The notes under the pieces: generated by a model
The model's input: the letters and a program-made list of their open reading frames with translations, nothing else
The model's database searches: none
Told to the model about the DNA's origin: nothing
Part shown: positions 26,599-35,378 of the stretch, piece after piece
How positions within the stretch are numbered: position 1 is the first letter of the stretch
How the letters are laid out: every line of letters begins with the position of its first letter
Made by a program: the position numbers and the translations under genes
Origin: Catenulispora acidiphila DSM 44928
GTDB lineage: Bacteria; Actinomycetota; Actinomycetes; Streptomycetales; Catenulisporaceae
NCBI RefSeq assembly: GCF_000024025.1
Contig: NC_013131.1
Span: 5,766,001 to 5,830,000, forward strand
Direction of reading: 5' to 3'
Length of the DNA: 64,000 nt

Positions 26599-26805
26599 TC
26601 TGAAACCGCTTACGTCACTGTCCGCAGCCGAGCCACCATCGCGTTCTCGGCGCTGTTCCTGAGCGCGGTCGCCTTGGCCGCCGGTTCGGCCACGACGCTC
26701 GGCCACGGTGCCGGCGCCGGTTCGGCTGCCAGTGCCGGCGCCGCGCGGTCCGCGGCGGTCTCGACCGTCGCCGGATCCGTCCCGTGCTCCATGTGCGGCG
26801 GCTGA
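26596..26805 (+). CDS. Small secreted peptide ending in CSMCGG
   Basis: A 69-residue precursor. A short basic N-terminus (MSETAYVTVRSR) and one hydrophobic export segment (ATIAFSALFLSAVALAAGSA) lead into an Ala/Gly/Ser-rich spacer and the terminal VPCSMCGG, a two-cysteine tail. The start has GGGG nine bases upstream, within a leader shared with the DUF1906 gene. The stop is one base from the next ATG (TGACATG), so the two are coupled. Form and position fit an exported signalling or modified peptide, with the divergent TrmB/LuxR regulator as possible receptor; this is inference. I recognise no named family. Confidence 0.7.
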   Translation: MSETAYVTVRSRATIAFSALFLSAVALAAGSATTLGHGAGAGSAASAGAARSAAVSTVAGSVPCSMCGG

Positions 26806-26806
26806 C

Positions 26807-27103
26807 ATGGAATTAGTCCTCGTCCGCCTGACGGCTCCGGCGACGGTCCCGCCGCCGGTCAGTCCCGAAGCGGTCGTCGACATCCTGTGGTCGGTCGCGG
26901 TGCCCGACGACCGTCTGGAACACGTCCGGGCCCGCCACGGTCCCCGCCCCGAAGCCGTCGACCTGGGGGTCTTCGTGCGCACCGACGCCACGTCGGCGGA
27001 GGAAGCCGCCACGTCCCTGTGCCGGCGGGCGATCGCGACCGCTCCGTCTTTGTCCGACTGGTCGATCGGCGTGCTCAGCATGCTGCGAGACAGCCGCTGG
27101 TAG
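26807..27103 (+). CDS. Small cytoplasmic protein coupled to the peptide gene
   Basis: A 98-residue soluble protein beginning MELVLVRLTAPATVPPPVSP and ending SLSDWSIGVLSMLRDSRW, without signal peptide or membrane segment. Its ATG follows the peptide stop by one base, so translation is coupled. I do not recognise the family. It may be a chaperone, processing partner or immunity factor for the peptide, judged from position only. A lipoprotein gene follows after 50 bp. Confidence 0.65.
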   Translation: MELVLVRLTAPATVPPPVSPEAVVDILWSVAVPDDRLEHVRARHGPRPEAVDLGVFVRTDATSAEEAATSLCRRAIATAPSLSDWSIGVLSMLRDSRW

Positions 27104-27153
27104 CCGGTCCCCGCGCAGCAACCGAATGCTCCGCCTCACCTCCAGGAAGCCTC

Positions 27154-28065
27154 ATGAACGAGATCACCAAAACGGTTCGCCCGCTCGTCCTGGCCACGGC
27201 TCTGGCTGTCGGCCTCGGATTGGCCGCTGCCGGGTGCGGCGGGCATGCGTCGCAGAGCTCTGCGGCGGCGGCCGGTTCGTCTTCCGCCGCTTCGCCCTCC
27301 ACCACTTCGCCCTCGACCAGCAGCGTCGACGGCGCCCTGACCACGGCGGGTTCGACGCCCACCGCATCGACCACCTCCACGGTGCCCACTACCTCGGGCA
27401 CTTCCTCGCAAGCCACCTCCATCCCGACAACCCCGCCGAGCACATCGGCCCGACCCAGTACGTCCCCTGCGACCCAACCCAAGCCGCCAACCCATCCGAC
27501 GACACCGCCTCCAGCCCCGATCGGCAGTCCGCCTTCGAACGCCGCTCCGGCCTGGCTCGCCGACCCCGGCGGAGCCTACGGCTGGCAGCAATCCGAGGCC
27601 ACACACCCCGTCTCGTGGGACCTCACGAGCAACGAGTCCATTTGCTACGGCCTGAACAAGGCGGCCCAGATCGAGGAGCAGGGGTTCCGCGCCACGCATC
27701 GGACCGCGACGGCCCGCATGCAGACGTTCCGGTACGCCGACGCCGCCGCCGCGACCACGGCGTACGACAACGGCCTGAAGCAGATGGGGTCCTGCCAGGA
27801 CCAACTGCGCGCCCAGCAAGGCCGCTCGGCCGCGCGGGTCCCGCAGGACGCGACCGTGGCCGTGACCGCCTCGGACGCCGACGGCCACGCCTGGTCCGCC
27901 AAGTGGACCGGCGTCGCGACCCCGATGAGCGCCGCCGGCCACCAGGTCGACCGCGTCTACCTGGTCCTGCAGGGCTCGACCGTGACCCTCCTCGAAACCG
28001 ATGACCTCGGCGCCGGCACTCCGGCGACCGACGACCCGGCAGTCCTGTCAGCGCTCGGCCGGTGA
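27154..28065 (+). CDS. Lipoprotein with Ser/Thr/Pro-rich stalk and PknH-sensor-like domain
   Basis: A 303-residue exported lipoprotein. The signal sequence ends in a lipobox with lipidated Cys28 (LGLAAAGCGG). A long Ser/Thr/Pro stalk follows (about residues 33-125). The folded C-terminal part (AYGWQQSEATHPVSWDL, MGSCQDQLRAQQ) has a spacing of two Cys that resembles the extracellular sensor of PknH-type kinases. AGGAAG lies five bases before the ATG. It is the third gene of the peptide operon and may display a sensor or binding domain at the cell surface. Confidence 0.75.
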   Translation: MNEITKTVRPLVLATALAVGLGLAAAGCGGHASQSSAAAAGSSSAASPSTTSPSTSSVDGALTTAGSTPTASTTSTVPTTSGTSSQATSIPTTPPSTSARPSTSPATQPKPPTHPTTPPPAPIGSPPSNAAPAWLADPGGAYGWQQSEATHPVSWDLTSNESICYGLNKAAQIEEQGFRATHRTATARMQTFRYADAAAATTAYDNGLKQMGSCQDQLRAQQGRSAARVPQDATVAVTASDADGHAWSAKWTGVATPMSAAGHQVDRVYLVLQGSTVTLLETDDLGAGTPATDDPAVLSALGR

Positions 28066-28123
28066 GGCTGCGCCATCGCAGGTTTCTGATCCACCACACA
28101 CCACATCATTGAGGAGCTCCATC

Positions 28124-29812
28124 ATGCGCACAAACCGTAAGAACTTTGCCATCAGCCTGCTGGCCGCGACGCTGCTGGCGCCCATGGCCTCGGTACTGAC
28201 CGCCGGGTCGGCCTCGGCCACGACGGTCGGCGCCACGATCGCCGCCGTCGCCGACGGGCAGATCGGCAACGGGTCGACCGGCCCGTGCGGGCTCGGGTCC
28301 CGCTATCTGGGGTACTCCGCGCCCAACGGACCGACCAACCAGCACAACAGCTGCGCCTCGCCCGGCAGCAACTCCGGCCAGTCCCAAGCGTGGTGCGCCG
28401 ACTTCGCGGGCTGGGTGTGGAACGAGGCCGGCGTCACCGTCGACGGCACCCTGAACGACCTGGCCAGCAGCTTCTACGACTACGGACAGAGCCACGGCAC
28501 ATGGTCCTCGACCCCGCACGTCGGTGACGCGGTCTACTTCGACAGCTCCATCAAGGGCGGTTACGGCCACGTCGCGATCGTCACCGCGGTCAACAGCGAC
28601 GGCACCTTCACCGAGGTCGGCGGCAACGAGAGCAGCCTGGTCGGCAGCGGCAACAACTGGAAGTCGGCGCCCGGGAGCCAGGTCGTCTGGAGCGACAAGG
28701 TCTACGACGGCAACGGCAACTGGACCGGCGGCTACGCGGACGTCAAGGTCATGGGCTTCTCCAGCCCGGTCGGCGGCACCACCCCGCCCCCGCCGCCGTC
28801 CAGCACCCCGCACAGCGGCTCCTCCGGCCTGACCGCCGCCTCCAACGGCGGATACACGACCGCGTGGAAGGGGACTGACGGCTACCTGTGGCTGGCCAAC
28901 GGCAACGGCGCGGCGATCTCCTCCAAGGGCAACCCGTGGCTGCTCGGCGTCGCGGCGAACACGACTCCTTCGATGGCGACCCTGTCCGACGGCTCGTGGG
29001 TCTCCGCCTGGCAGGGCAGCGACGGCTACCTGTGGCTGGCCACCGGAACCGGCACCGCGATCACCGCCAAGGGCAACCCGTTCCTGCTCGGGGTCGCACC
29101 CGGCACCAGCCCGTCGATCGTCGCGCTGCCCAACGGCGGCTGGGAAGTGGCGTGGAAGGGTCAGGACGGCTACCTGTGGCTGGCCACCGGCTCGGGGACG
29201 AACATCACCGCCAAGGGCAATCCGTTCCTGCTCGGCGTCTCCGGCACGACCAGCCCGGCTCTGGCGGCGCTCCCCAACGGCGGCTTCCAGGCCGCGTGGA
29301 AGGGCGGGGACGGCTACCTGTGGCTCGCCTCCGGCTCCGGCGTCAACATCACCGCCAAGGGGAACCCGTTCCTGCTCGGCGTGGTCAACAATCCGGCGCT
29401 GGTGACGATGCCCGACGGCAGCTTCGAGACCGCGTGGAAGGGCGGCGACGGATACCTGTGGCTCGCCTCCGGAACCGGCGCCACGATCACCGCGAAGGGC
29501 AACCCGTTCCTGCTCGGCGTCTCCGGCGACACCAGCCCGTCCATCGCAGCACTGCCCAGCGGCGGCTTCGAGACCGCTTGGAAGGGCGGCGACGGATACC
29601 TGTGGCTGGCCACCGGTTCGGGTGCGAACATCACGGCGAAGGGGAACCCGTTCCTGCTCGGTGTGGCGAACAACCCCGAGCTCGTGACCAAGGCCGACGG
29701 CAGCTTCCAGGCCGCGTGGAAGGGCGGCGACGGCTACCTGTGGCTCGCCTCCGGCTCCGGCATCAACATCACCGCCAAGGGCAACCCGTGGCTGCTGGGC
29801 GTCGCTTCGTAA
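28124..29812 (+). CDS. Secreted CHAP-domain (amidase/peptidase) protein with seven propeller-like repeats
   Basis: A 562-residue exported protein. A signal peptide (MRTNRKNFAISLLAATLLAP) is followed by a CHAP/NlpC-like cysteine hydrolase (about 35-215) with the expected pair Cys91 (QAWCADFAGWVW) and His149 (GYGHVAIV). Family members cut peptidoglycan peptides or cross-bridges. Residues 232-561 are seven repeats nearly identical to those of the DUF1906 protein. GAGGAG stands seven bases before the ATG. It is the last gene of the peptide operon, ending at a 16-bp terminator. The shared repeat domain probably targets both proteins to the same surface glycan. Confidence 0.88.
   Translation: MRTNRKNFAISLLAATLLAPMASVLTAGSASATTVGATIAAVADGQIGNGSTGPCGLGSRYLGYSAPNGPTNQHNSCASPGSNSGQSQAWCADFAGWVWNEAGVTVDGTLNDLASSFYDYGQSHGTWSSTPHVGDAVYFDSSIKGGYGHVAIVTAVNSDGTFTEVGGNESSLVGSGNNWKSAPGSQVVWSDKVYDGNGNWTGGYADVKVMGFSSPVGGTTPPPPPSSTPHSGSSGLTAASNGGYTTAWKGTDGYLWLANGNGAAISSKGNPWLLGVAANTTPSMATLSDGSWVSAWQGSDGYLWLATGTGTAITAKGNPFLLGVAPGTSPSIVALPNGGWEVAWKGQDGYLWLATGSGTNITAKGNPFLLGVSGTTSPALAALPNGGFQAAWKGGDGYLWLASGSGVNITAKGNPFLLGVVNNPALVTMPDGSFETAWKGGDGYLWLASGTGATITAKGNPFLLGVSGDTSPSIAALPSGGFETAWKGGDGYLWLATGSGANITAKGNPFLLGVANNPELVTKADGSFQAAWKGGDGYLWLASGSGINITAKGNPWLLGVAS
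28818..29809 (+). repeat. Seven tandem coding repeats, array B
   Basis: Seven units of about 141 bp, in the same order and with the same unit-specific phrases (for example VNNPALVTMPDGSF in unit 5 and NNPELVTK in unit 7) as array A at 24154-25142. The whole domain was therefore duplicated as a block rather than expanded separately, or is kept alike by gene conversion. Confidence 0.85.
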
Positions 29813-29835
29813 AGTACTGAGGCACTAGCAAATCT

Positions 29836-29870
29836 GTGGCCTGAGACTCCCGGTGGGAGTCTCAGGCCAC
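29836..29870 (+). terminator. Terminator of the peptide operon
   Basis: A perfect 16-bp stem, GTGGCCTGAGACTCCC with its complement, closes a GGT loop 23 bp after the stop codon. It shares its stem core with the terminator at 25171. Confidence 0.85.
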
Positions 29871-29886
29871 GGCTCGTTTCGCGGTG

Positions 29887-31404
29887 TCAGGCGCCGTGCC
29901 CGACCCCCACAGTGACCGTATACGTTCCGCTCCCGCTGCTGTCGCTGCTCCCGCTGTCGCTCTCGCTGCCGTCGCTGGCCTCGGCGAACAGCGGCGCGCC
30001 ATCGGCGGTGAAGTCCAGGGGCGAGAGCTCGTAGTCCGTGTCGACGGGGCTCCCGTCCGCCTCCTTCACCGCGAGCTGGTTGCCGTCCGAGCTGCCCAGT
30101 TCGGCCGCCTCGATCCCGTACACGACGCCGTTGTGCATCGACAGCGGAATCAGGCTGCTGTGCTGGTCGTGCTGGGTCCACAGGACGGTGCCCTGGGACA
30201 GGCTCACCATCGCGCTGCTGTCGGTCGGGGGGTCGGCCCTGTCGAAGAACAGGACGTTCTTCGTCGCCGGGTCGATCAGGGTGCCGAAGTCGGTGACGGC
30301 GCCGGGCAGGGGCGCCGGCGGGGTGGCTTGGCCGGTGGCGGTGTCCAGGACGGTCATCAGGGTCGGGGGCATGGCGCCGGTGCCCGAGCCGAGCCAGGTC
30401 AGCAGGATCTTGCCCCCGGACGCGGCCAGGGCGACGGCGTTGGAGACGCCGCCGGAGTCCTTCTCCGCGACCTCGGCGACCTTCTTGCCGGCGGCCGACA
30501 GGTCGTAGACCGTGAAGTGCTCCTTGGCGGTGGAGGTGTCCGGCAGGGAGAGGCTGTCGTCGTAGGAGACCACGGCGTAGCCCTGGACGATGTTCACGCT
30601 GTTCATGTCCCACTTGTCGGCGTACAGCGGGACGTGCAGCACGCTCTTGCCGGTGGTGTCGACGACGTCGTAGGTGGCGTCGGTGTGGTCGGAGGTGTCC
30701 TTGCCGATGTTCAGGCGCAGCGCGTAGCCGCCCACGAGCAGGCCTTCGCCGTTCTCGCCGTCCTGCAAGCCCCCGGACCACGGCGAGGTCCCGGCGACCT
30801 GCTTGCCCTCGGTGGACCACACCTGCGCGCCGGAGGCGTCGAAGACCACGACGACCGGGGACGCGTCGTCCTGCGCCGGGAGGTACCGGACGACCGCCAC
30901 CGGCTTGCCCGCTACGACGTCGGCGTCGAGCCCGAGGAACGTCCCGGACGGCAGCTTCTTCTCCGCGATCGGCTTGCCGGTCTTGGCGTCCAGGAACTTC
31001 AGCGTCGCCGCCACCGGTCCGGCCGCGCCGCCGGAGGCGAACGACGGGACGACGACCGACGTCCCGACCGTCCGCACCACGCCGAAGCTGCCCTGCTGCT
31101 CGGCGACCACCCAGTTCGAGACGCCGTGGCCGTGCAGGTCCAAGGCCGCCTTCCCGACACCGCGGTCGCCCCAGGCGACCTGCGTGCTCCACGTTGTGGC
31201 GTTGGCGAACCCGGAGGGCACCTTGCCGCTCAGCGAGGCACCTGCCGGCGCGCCGGCGTCCCCGGTCTTCCCTGTGGCCTTCGAACCCCCGTTCAGTCCC
31301 GAAGACCCAGAACCGGACCCGGTCGAGCCGCTCCCCGAACACCCGCCGACGCCCAACGCCGTCACAGCCGCCACCGCCGCGACCCGACTCAGCGCGATCT
31401 GCAT
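29887..31404 (-). CDS. Lipoprotein with PQQ-like beta-propeller
   Basis: A 505-residue exported lipoprotein. The short signal sequence ends at lipidated Cys22 (ALGVGGCSGSG), then a Gly/Ser-rich stalk. The rest shows repeated blades of the PQQ/WD type (KFLDAKTGKPIAEKKLPSG, VYDLSAAGKKVAEVAEKD, TVLDTATGQATPPAPL). An acidic/Ser tail (SDGSESDSGSSDSSGSG) precedes the C-terminus. The ATG at 31402-31404 has GGGGA upstream. It is divergent from the second AfsR-type regulator with 93 bp between. It may bind other envelope proteins; the function is unknown. Confidence 0.75.
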   Translation of the reverse strand: MQIALSRVAAVAAVTALGVGGCSGSGSTGSGSGSSGLNGGSKATGKTGDAGAPAGASLSGKVPSGFANATTWSTQVAWGDRGVGKAALDLHGHGVSNWVVAEQQGSFGVVRTVGTSVVVPSFASGGAAGPVAATLKFLDAKTGKPIAEKKLPSGTFLGLDADVVAGKPVAVVRYLPAQDDASPVVVVFDASGAQVWSTEGKQVAGTSPWSGGLQDGENGEGLLVGGYALRLNIGKDTSDHTDATYDVVDTTGKSVLHVPLYADKWDMNSVNIVQGYAVVSYDDSLSLPDTSTAKEHFTVYDLSAAGKKVAEVAEKDSGGVSNAVALAASGGKILLTWLGSGTGAMPPTLMTVLDTATGQATPPAPLPGAVTDFGTLIDPATKNVLFFDRADPPTDSSAMVSLSQGTVLWTQHDQHSSLIPLSMHNGVVYGIEAAELGSSDGNQLAVKEADGSPVDTDYELSPLDFTADGAPLFAEASDGSESDSGSSDSSGSGTYTVTVGVGHGA

Positions 31405-31497
31405 GCCGTCCCCATTCCTCGTCGGCGCGCCCGTCACGCCCCGTCATCAGCCGAAAGGACGGTATCGATCCGACCTTGCAATATCCTTGAGTCCCTT

Positions 31498-34395
31498 ATG
31501 AGAATTCGCTTGCTCGGTCCGGTCGAGGCGTGGGGCGACCAGGACCGGCTGGACATCGGCTCGGCGAAATCGTGTCTGGTGCTGGCGGCCCTGACCATCG
31601 CGCCGGGGCACATCGTGCCCTGGGACGTCCTGGTCGACCGGGTCTGGGGCGAGCAGCTTCCCGGCGATCCGAAGGCCTCGCTGTACGCGTACGTCGCACG
31701 GCTGCGGCGAACGCTGGACCCGGCAGGCGTCCACATCCTGAGTCGCCCCGGCGGGTACCTGTGCGACGTGCCGCCGGAATCGGTCGATCTGGCGCGGTTC
31801 CAACAGCGGGTCGCAGAGCTGCGAAGCATCGAGGCGGCCGATGCCGGCGGGCCCGACACCGCCGATCGGCTCACCGAGGCACTCGCCTGGTGGCAGGGCA
31901 CGCCGCTGGCGAACCTGACCGGCGAATGGGTCACCCGGACCCGCCGGACGCTGAACGAGGAACGCCTTGCCGCGTTGCTCCTGCTCGCCGACGTCCAGGC
32001 CCGACACGGCCGGCTCGCAGACCTCGCCGCCGACCTGCTGGCCGCATCCGCCGAGTATCCGCTGTCCGAACCGCTTGCCGGGTACGTCATCCGCGCCCTG
32101 GCAGCGGCCGGCAGGCGCGCTGAAGCGCTCGACTACTACGCCGACGTTCGCAGCCATCTGGTCGACGAGCTCGGCGAGGAGCCCGGCGCGGCGTTGCAGC
32201 AGTTGCACGTCCGGCTGCTCCGCCGCGACCCGAGCCTGGCCGACGAGGCACCACCGGCCGCGGCCGCATCGCTCGTGCCGCGTCAGCTGCCGTCAATCGC
32301 ACGCCACTTCGTCGGCCGGCGCGCCGAGCTGAAGGCGCTCGACGGCGTGCTCACGGGCAGCCAAGCCGCCTCGGCGGTCCTCATCTCGGCGATCTCCGGC
32401 ACGGCCGGCATCGGCAAGACGACGACCGTCGTGTATTGGGCGCACCACGCGGCGCGGCAGTTCCCGGACGGCCAGCTCTACGTGAACCTGCGTGGCTTCG
32501 ACCCGACCGGACCGCCGATGAAGCCGGAGGAGGCGATCCGCGGCTTCCTCGACGTCTTCGCCGTCCCGAAAGAGCGGATTCCGCACGGCCTGGACGCCCA
32601 AGCCGCGCTGTATCGCAGCCTGCTCGCCGGGCGCCGGATGCTGGTGGTGCTCGACAACGCCCGCGACGCCGACCACGTCCGACCGCTGCTCCCCGGCTCG
32701 CCGGGCTGCCTGGTCCTGGTCACCAGCCGCAGCCGGCTCACCGGGCTGGTCGTCGGCCACGGCGCCACGCCGATCACGCTGGGTCTGCTCGACGACGCGG
32801 AGGCCGAGCACCTGCTGAGCCGCTACCTCGGAGCCGAACGCGTCGCCGCCGAACCGGACGCGGTACGTGTCCTGATTCAGCGGTGTGCCCGCCTGCCGCT
32901 GGCGTTGGCGGTCGCCGCCGCTCGGGCGCTGATGGATCCCGCGATGCCGCTGGGCGCGCTCGCCGCCGAGTTGGCCGCCGCCCCCGGACAGCTCGACGCG
33001 CTGGACACCGGCGATCCCTCGACGACAGCGCGAGCCGTGTTCTCGTGGTCGTATCTCGCGCAACGGCCTGAGGCGCAACGACTTTTCCGGCTATTGGGAC
33101 TGCACCCCGGACCCGACATCTCGGTTCCGGCAGCGGCAAGTCTCACCGGACTGAGCACCGAAGAGGCAGCCGCGTTGCTCAGTGAGCTGACGCGAGCCCA
33201 CCTGCTCACCGAGCACGCATCGGGTCGATACAGCAGCCACGACCTTCTCCGCTCCTACGCCGCGGAGCTTGTGCAGACAGAGAGCTCCAATGCCGAACGC
33301 GACACCGCGTTCCGTCGGATGCTGCATCACTACCTGCACAGCTCATACCTCGCCGGCCGGCTGCTGGACCCGCATCGCAAGCCGATCACCCCGGCGGCTT
33401 TGGTCGACGGAGTCATCCCCGAGTCCTTCGCCGACCAAATGCAGCAGGCGCTGCGCTGGTTCGAGGCTGAACGCGAGGTGCTGCTCGCGGTGATCCGGCG
33501 CGCGGCAGCCGCTGAGCCGGCAGCCGACAAGACGCTGGCCGACGAGCCGCACGCCGCCGACGTCGACACCCTCACCTGGGAACTCGCCTGGACGGTCACT
33601 GACTACCTCGACAGGCGCGGGCACTGGCAAGACTGGCTCGCCACCCAGCAAGTCGCGATGCAGGCAGCGCAGCGGCTTGGCGACCAAGCCAAACAGGCGC
33701 ACTCCCACCGTCTTCTTGCCAACGCGTACATCGGGCTCGTCCACTACGAGGCAGCCGCCGATCATCTGAGCCACGCACTCGACTACCACGACCGCCTCGG
33801 CGATCTCGAGGGCACCGCCAACTGCCGGCGGTCGCTGTGCCGCGTCCGCGAACTCCAAGGCAGGTATCCCGAAGCACTCGCCCACGCCGAGGAATCCCTG
33901 CGCCTCTTCCGCGCCACCGACAACACCATCGGCCAAGCCCGCGCCCTGAACGCGGTCGGCTGGCTGCACATCCTGCTCGATGATCCCCAGCCCGCGCTCG
34001 AGTACTGCCAAAGCGCTCTGGCCTTGTTCCAGGAACTCGGCAGCACCTACGGGGAGGCGGTGACCTGGGACAGCGTCGGCTCAGCGCACCACCGGCTCGG
34101 ACAGACGGACCAAGCCATCGCCTGCTTCCGGCGGTCCATCGACCTGCTCCGGACCGTCGGCGACCGCCACACCGAAGCCGAGACCCTCACCAATCTCGGC
34201 GACGCCCAGCACGACATCGGCCAGGACGAGGCAGCCCGCACCACCTGGCAGCAGGCGCTGGAGATCTGCGAGCACCTCGATCATCCCGACGCCGAAAAGG
34301 TGCGGACCAGGCTTCACGCCTTGCGGCCGACGCCTCCCCAAACCCCTACCTCAGCAGGGCTTCCGAAGGGGTTGGGATCGGGCCGCCAGTCCTGA
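31498..34395 (+). CDS. AfsR/SARP-family regulator, second copy
   Basis: A 965-residue regulator with the same build as the gene at 10269: an OmpR-like domain (MRIRLLGPVEAWGDQDRLDI), BTAD ending ELGEEPGAALQQLHVRLLRR, an NB-ARC ATPase (Walker A SGTAGIGKTTTVVYWAHHAA near residue 300; Walker B MLVVLDNARDADHV) and C-terminal TPRs. The linker between BTAD and NB-ARC is much shorter than in the first copy. No ribosome-binding site is visible before the ATG at 31498, so the mRNA may be leaderless or weakly translated. The 3' end overlaps the convergent methyltransferase gene by 82 bp. Confidence 0.92.
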   Translation: MRIRLLGPVEAWGDQDRLDIGSAKSCLVLAALTIAPGHIVPWDVLVDRVWGEQLPGDPKASLYAYVARLRRTLDPAGVHILSRPGGYLCDVPPESVDLARFQQRVAELRSIEAADAGGPDTADRLTEALAWWQGTPLANLTGEWVTRTRRTLNEERLAALLLLADVQARHGRLADLAADLLAASAEYPLSEPLAGYVIRALAAAGRRAEALDYYADVRSHLVDELGEEPGAALQQLHVRLLRRDPSLADEAPPAAAASLVPRQLPSIARHFVGRRAELKALDGVLTGSQAASAVLISAISGTAGIGKTTTVVYWAHHAARQFPDGQLYVNLRGFDPTGPPMKPEEAIRGFLDVFAVPKERIPHGLDAQAALYRSLLAGRRMLVVLDNARDADHVRPLLPGSPGCLVLVTSRSRLTGLVVGHGATPITLGLLDDAEAEHLLSRYLGAERVAAEPDAVRVLIQRCARLPLALAVAAARALMDPAMPLGALAAELAAAPGQLDALDTGDPSTTARAVFSWSYLAQRPEAQRLFRLLGLHPGPDISVPAAASLTGLSTEEAAALLSELTRAHLLTEHASGRYSSHDLLRSYAAELVQTESSNAERDTAFRRMLHHYLHSSYLAGRLLDPHRKPITPAALVDGVIPESFADQMQQALRWFEAEREVLLAVIRRAAAAEPAADKTLADEPHAADVDTLTWELAWTVTDYLDRRGHWQDWLATQQVAMQAAQRLGDQAKQAHSHRLLANAYIGLVHYEAAADHLSHALDYHDRLGDLEGTANCRRSLCRVRELQGRYPEALAHAEESLRLFRATDNTIGQARALNAVGWLHILLDDPQPALEYCQSALALFQELGSTYGEAVTWDSVGSAHHRLGQTDQAIACFRRSIDLLRTVGDRHTEAETLTNLGDAQHDIGQDEAARTTWQQALEICEHLDHPDAEKVRTRLHALRPTPPQTPTSAGLPKGLGSGRQS

Positions 34396-35138
34396 ATGGG
34401 GACGACGCCGGGCTCCACCAACTCCAAGCCCTCGAACAATCCCACGATCTGTTCGGGGTCGCGCAGGAAGTACGGGGCGCCGCCGCTCTCGTTGTAGAGC
34501 CCGGTGGCTTTGGCGTTCAGGACGTTGGTGTCGGCGCTTTCGTTCAGCGCCAGATAGCTGCCCGGCGGCAGAGCGTCCATCAGGCCGTTGACGATCGCCC
34601 GAGCCTGCTTGTCCCCATCGGCGTTGGACACGTGCCCGAGCACCTGCATCAGGATCAGCGCGACCGGCTCCTCGAAATCCAGGGTGGTGCGCGCCTGCCG
34701 GATGATCGTCTCGGGGTCGAGGAGGTCGGCCTCGATGTAGGCGGTGGCGCCGCGCGGGTCGCTGATCAGCAGCGCATTGGCATGCGCCAGGATCAGCGGA
34801 TCGTTGTCGACGTAGACGATGCGCGCCGCCGGGTCGACCCGCTGCGCGACCTCGTGGGTGTTGTCGGCGGTGGGCAGGCCGGTGCCGATGTCCAGGAACT
34901 GGCGGACGCCCGCCTCGCCGGCGAGGTGGCGGATGACGCGGCCGAGGAAGTACCGGGAGAGCCGGGCCAGGTCGAAGATGCCCGGATAGACGGCGGCGAA
35001 CTGGTCGCCGGCCTCGCGATCGACCGCGTAGTGGTCCTTGCCGCCCAGCCAGTAGTTCCAGATCCGCGCCGAGTGCGGCACGGTCGTGTCGATCCTGGGG
35101 AGGCGGGGCACCTCGGAGGACTCGGGAGCGCCGGTCAT
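34314..35138 (-). CDS. DUF574 SAM-dependent methyltransferase
   Basis: A 274-residue S-adenosylmethionine-dependent methyltransferase of the DUF574 type, abundant in Streptomyces and relatives. Typical phrases are SARIWNYWLGGKDHYAVDRE, the SAM motif FLDIGTGLPTADNTHE, VYVDNDPLILAHANALL and a C-terminal DWRPDPNP. I chose the ATG at 35136-35138, which has AGAAGG nine bases upstream; two GTG codons just before it are less likely. It is divergent from the XRE regulator at 35379, a common arrangement. The target of methylation is unknown. Confidence 0.88.
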   Translation of the reverse strand: MTGAPESSEVPRLPRIDTTVPHSARIWNYWLGGKDHYAVDREAGDQFAAVYPGIFDLARLSRYFLGRVIRHLAGEAGVRQFLDIGTGLPTADNTHEVAQRVDPAARIVYVDNDPLILAHANALLISDPRGATAYIEADLLDPETIIRQARTTLDFEEPVALILMQVLGHVSNADGDKQARAIVNGLMDALPPGSYLALNESADTNVLNAKATGLYNESGGAPYFLRDPEQIVGLFEGLELVEPGVVPIQDWRPDPNPFGSPAEVGVWGGVGRKA

Positions 35139-35378
35139 CGTCACCACCTTCTATCTCTGGGTTCTGACATACCCACCATAGACCCGGACCGCATCGTGGG
35201 ACGCGGGCGCTCCGCGTCGCGGGCAAGGTTGCAGGTAAGGGCCCTGATACCCACCGTTCGCCGATACGACACGTGACCGCGTCGGAACAGAGGGTATGCT
35301 TACCGGCGTCGCGTCCCGGCGACGTTGGCGCCGCCCCGGCCTGTCCCGCCGGGAGCGCGTGGCGGAAAGGGGAGGCAG

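Noticed and set aside
24154-29809. Regularly spaced DNA repeats resembling a CRISPR or satellite array
   Set aside because: They are coding units with protein-level periodicity, and the intervening bases are conserved rather than unique spacers.
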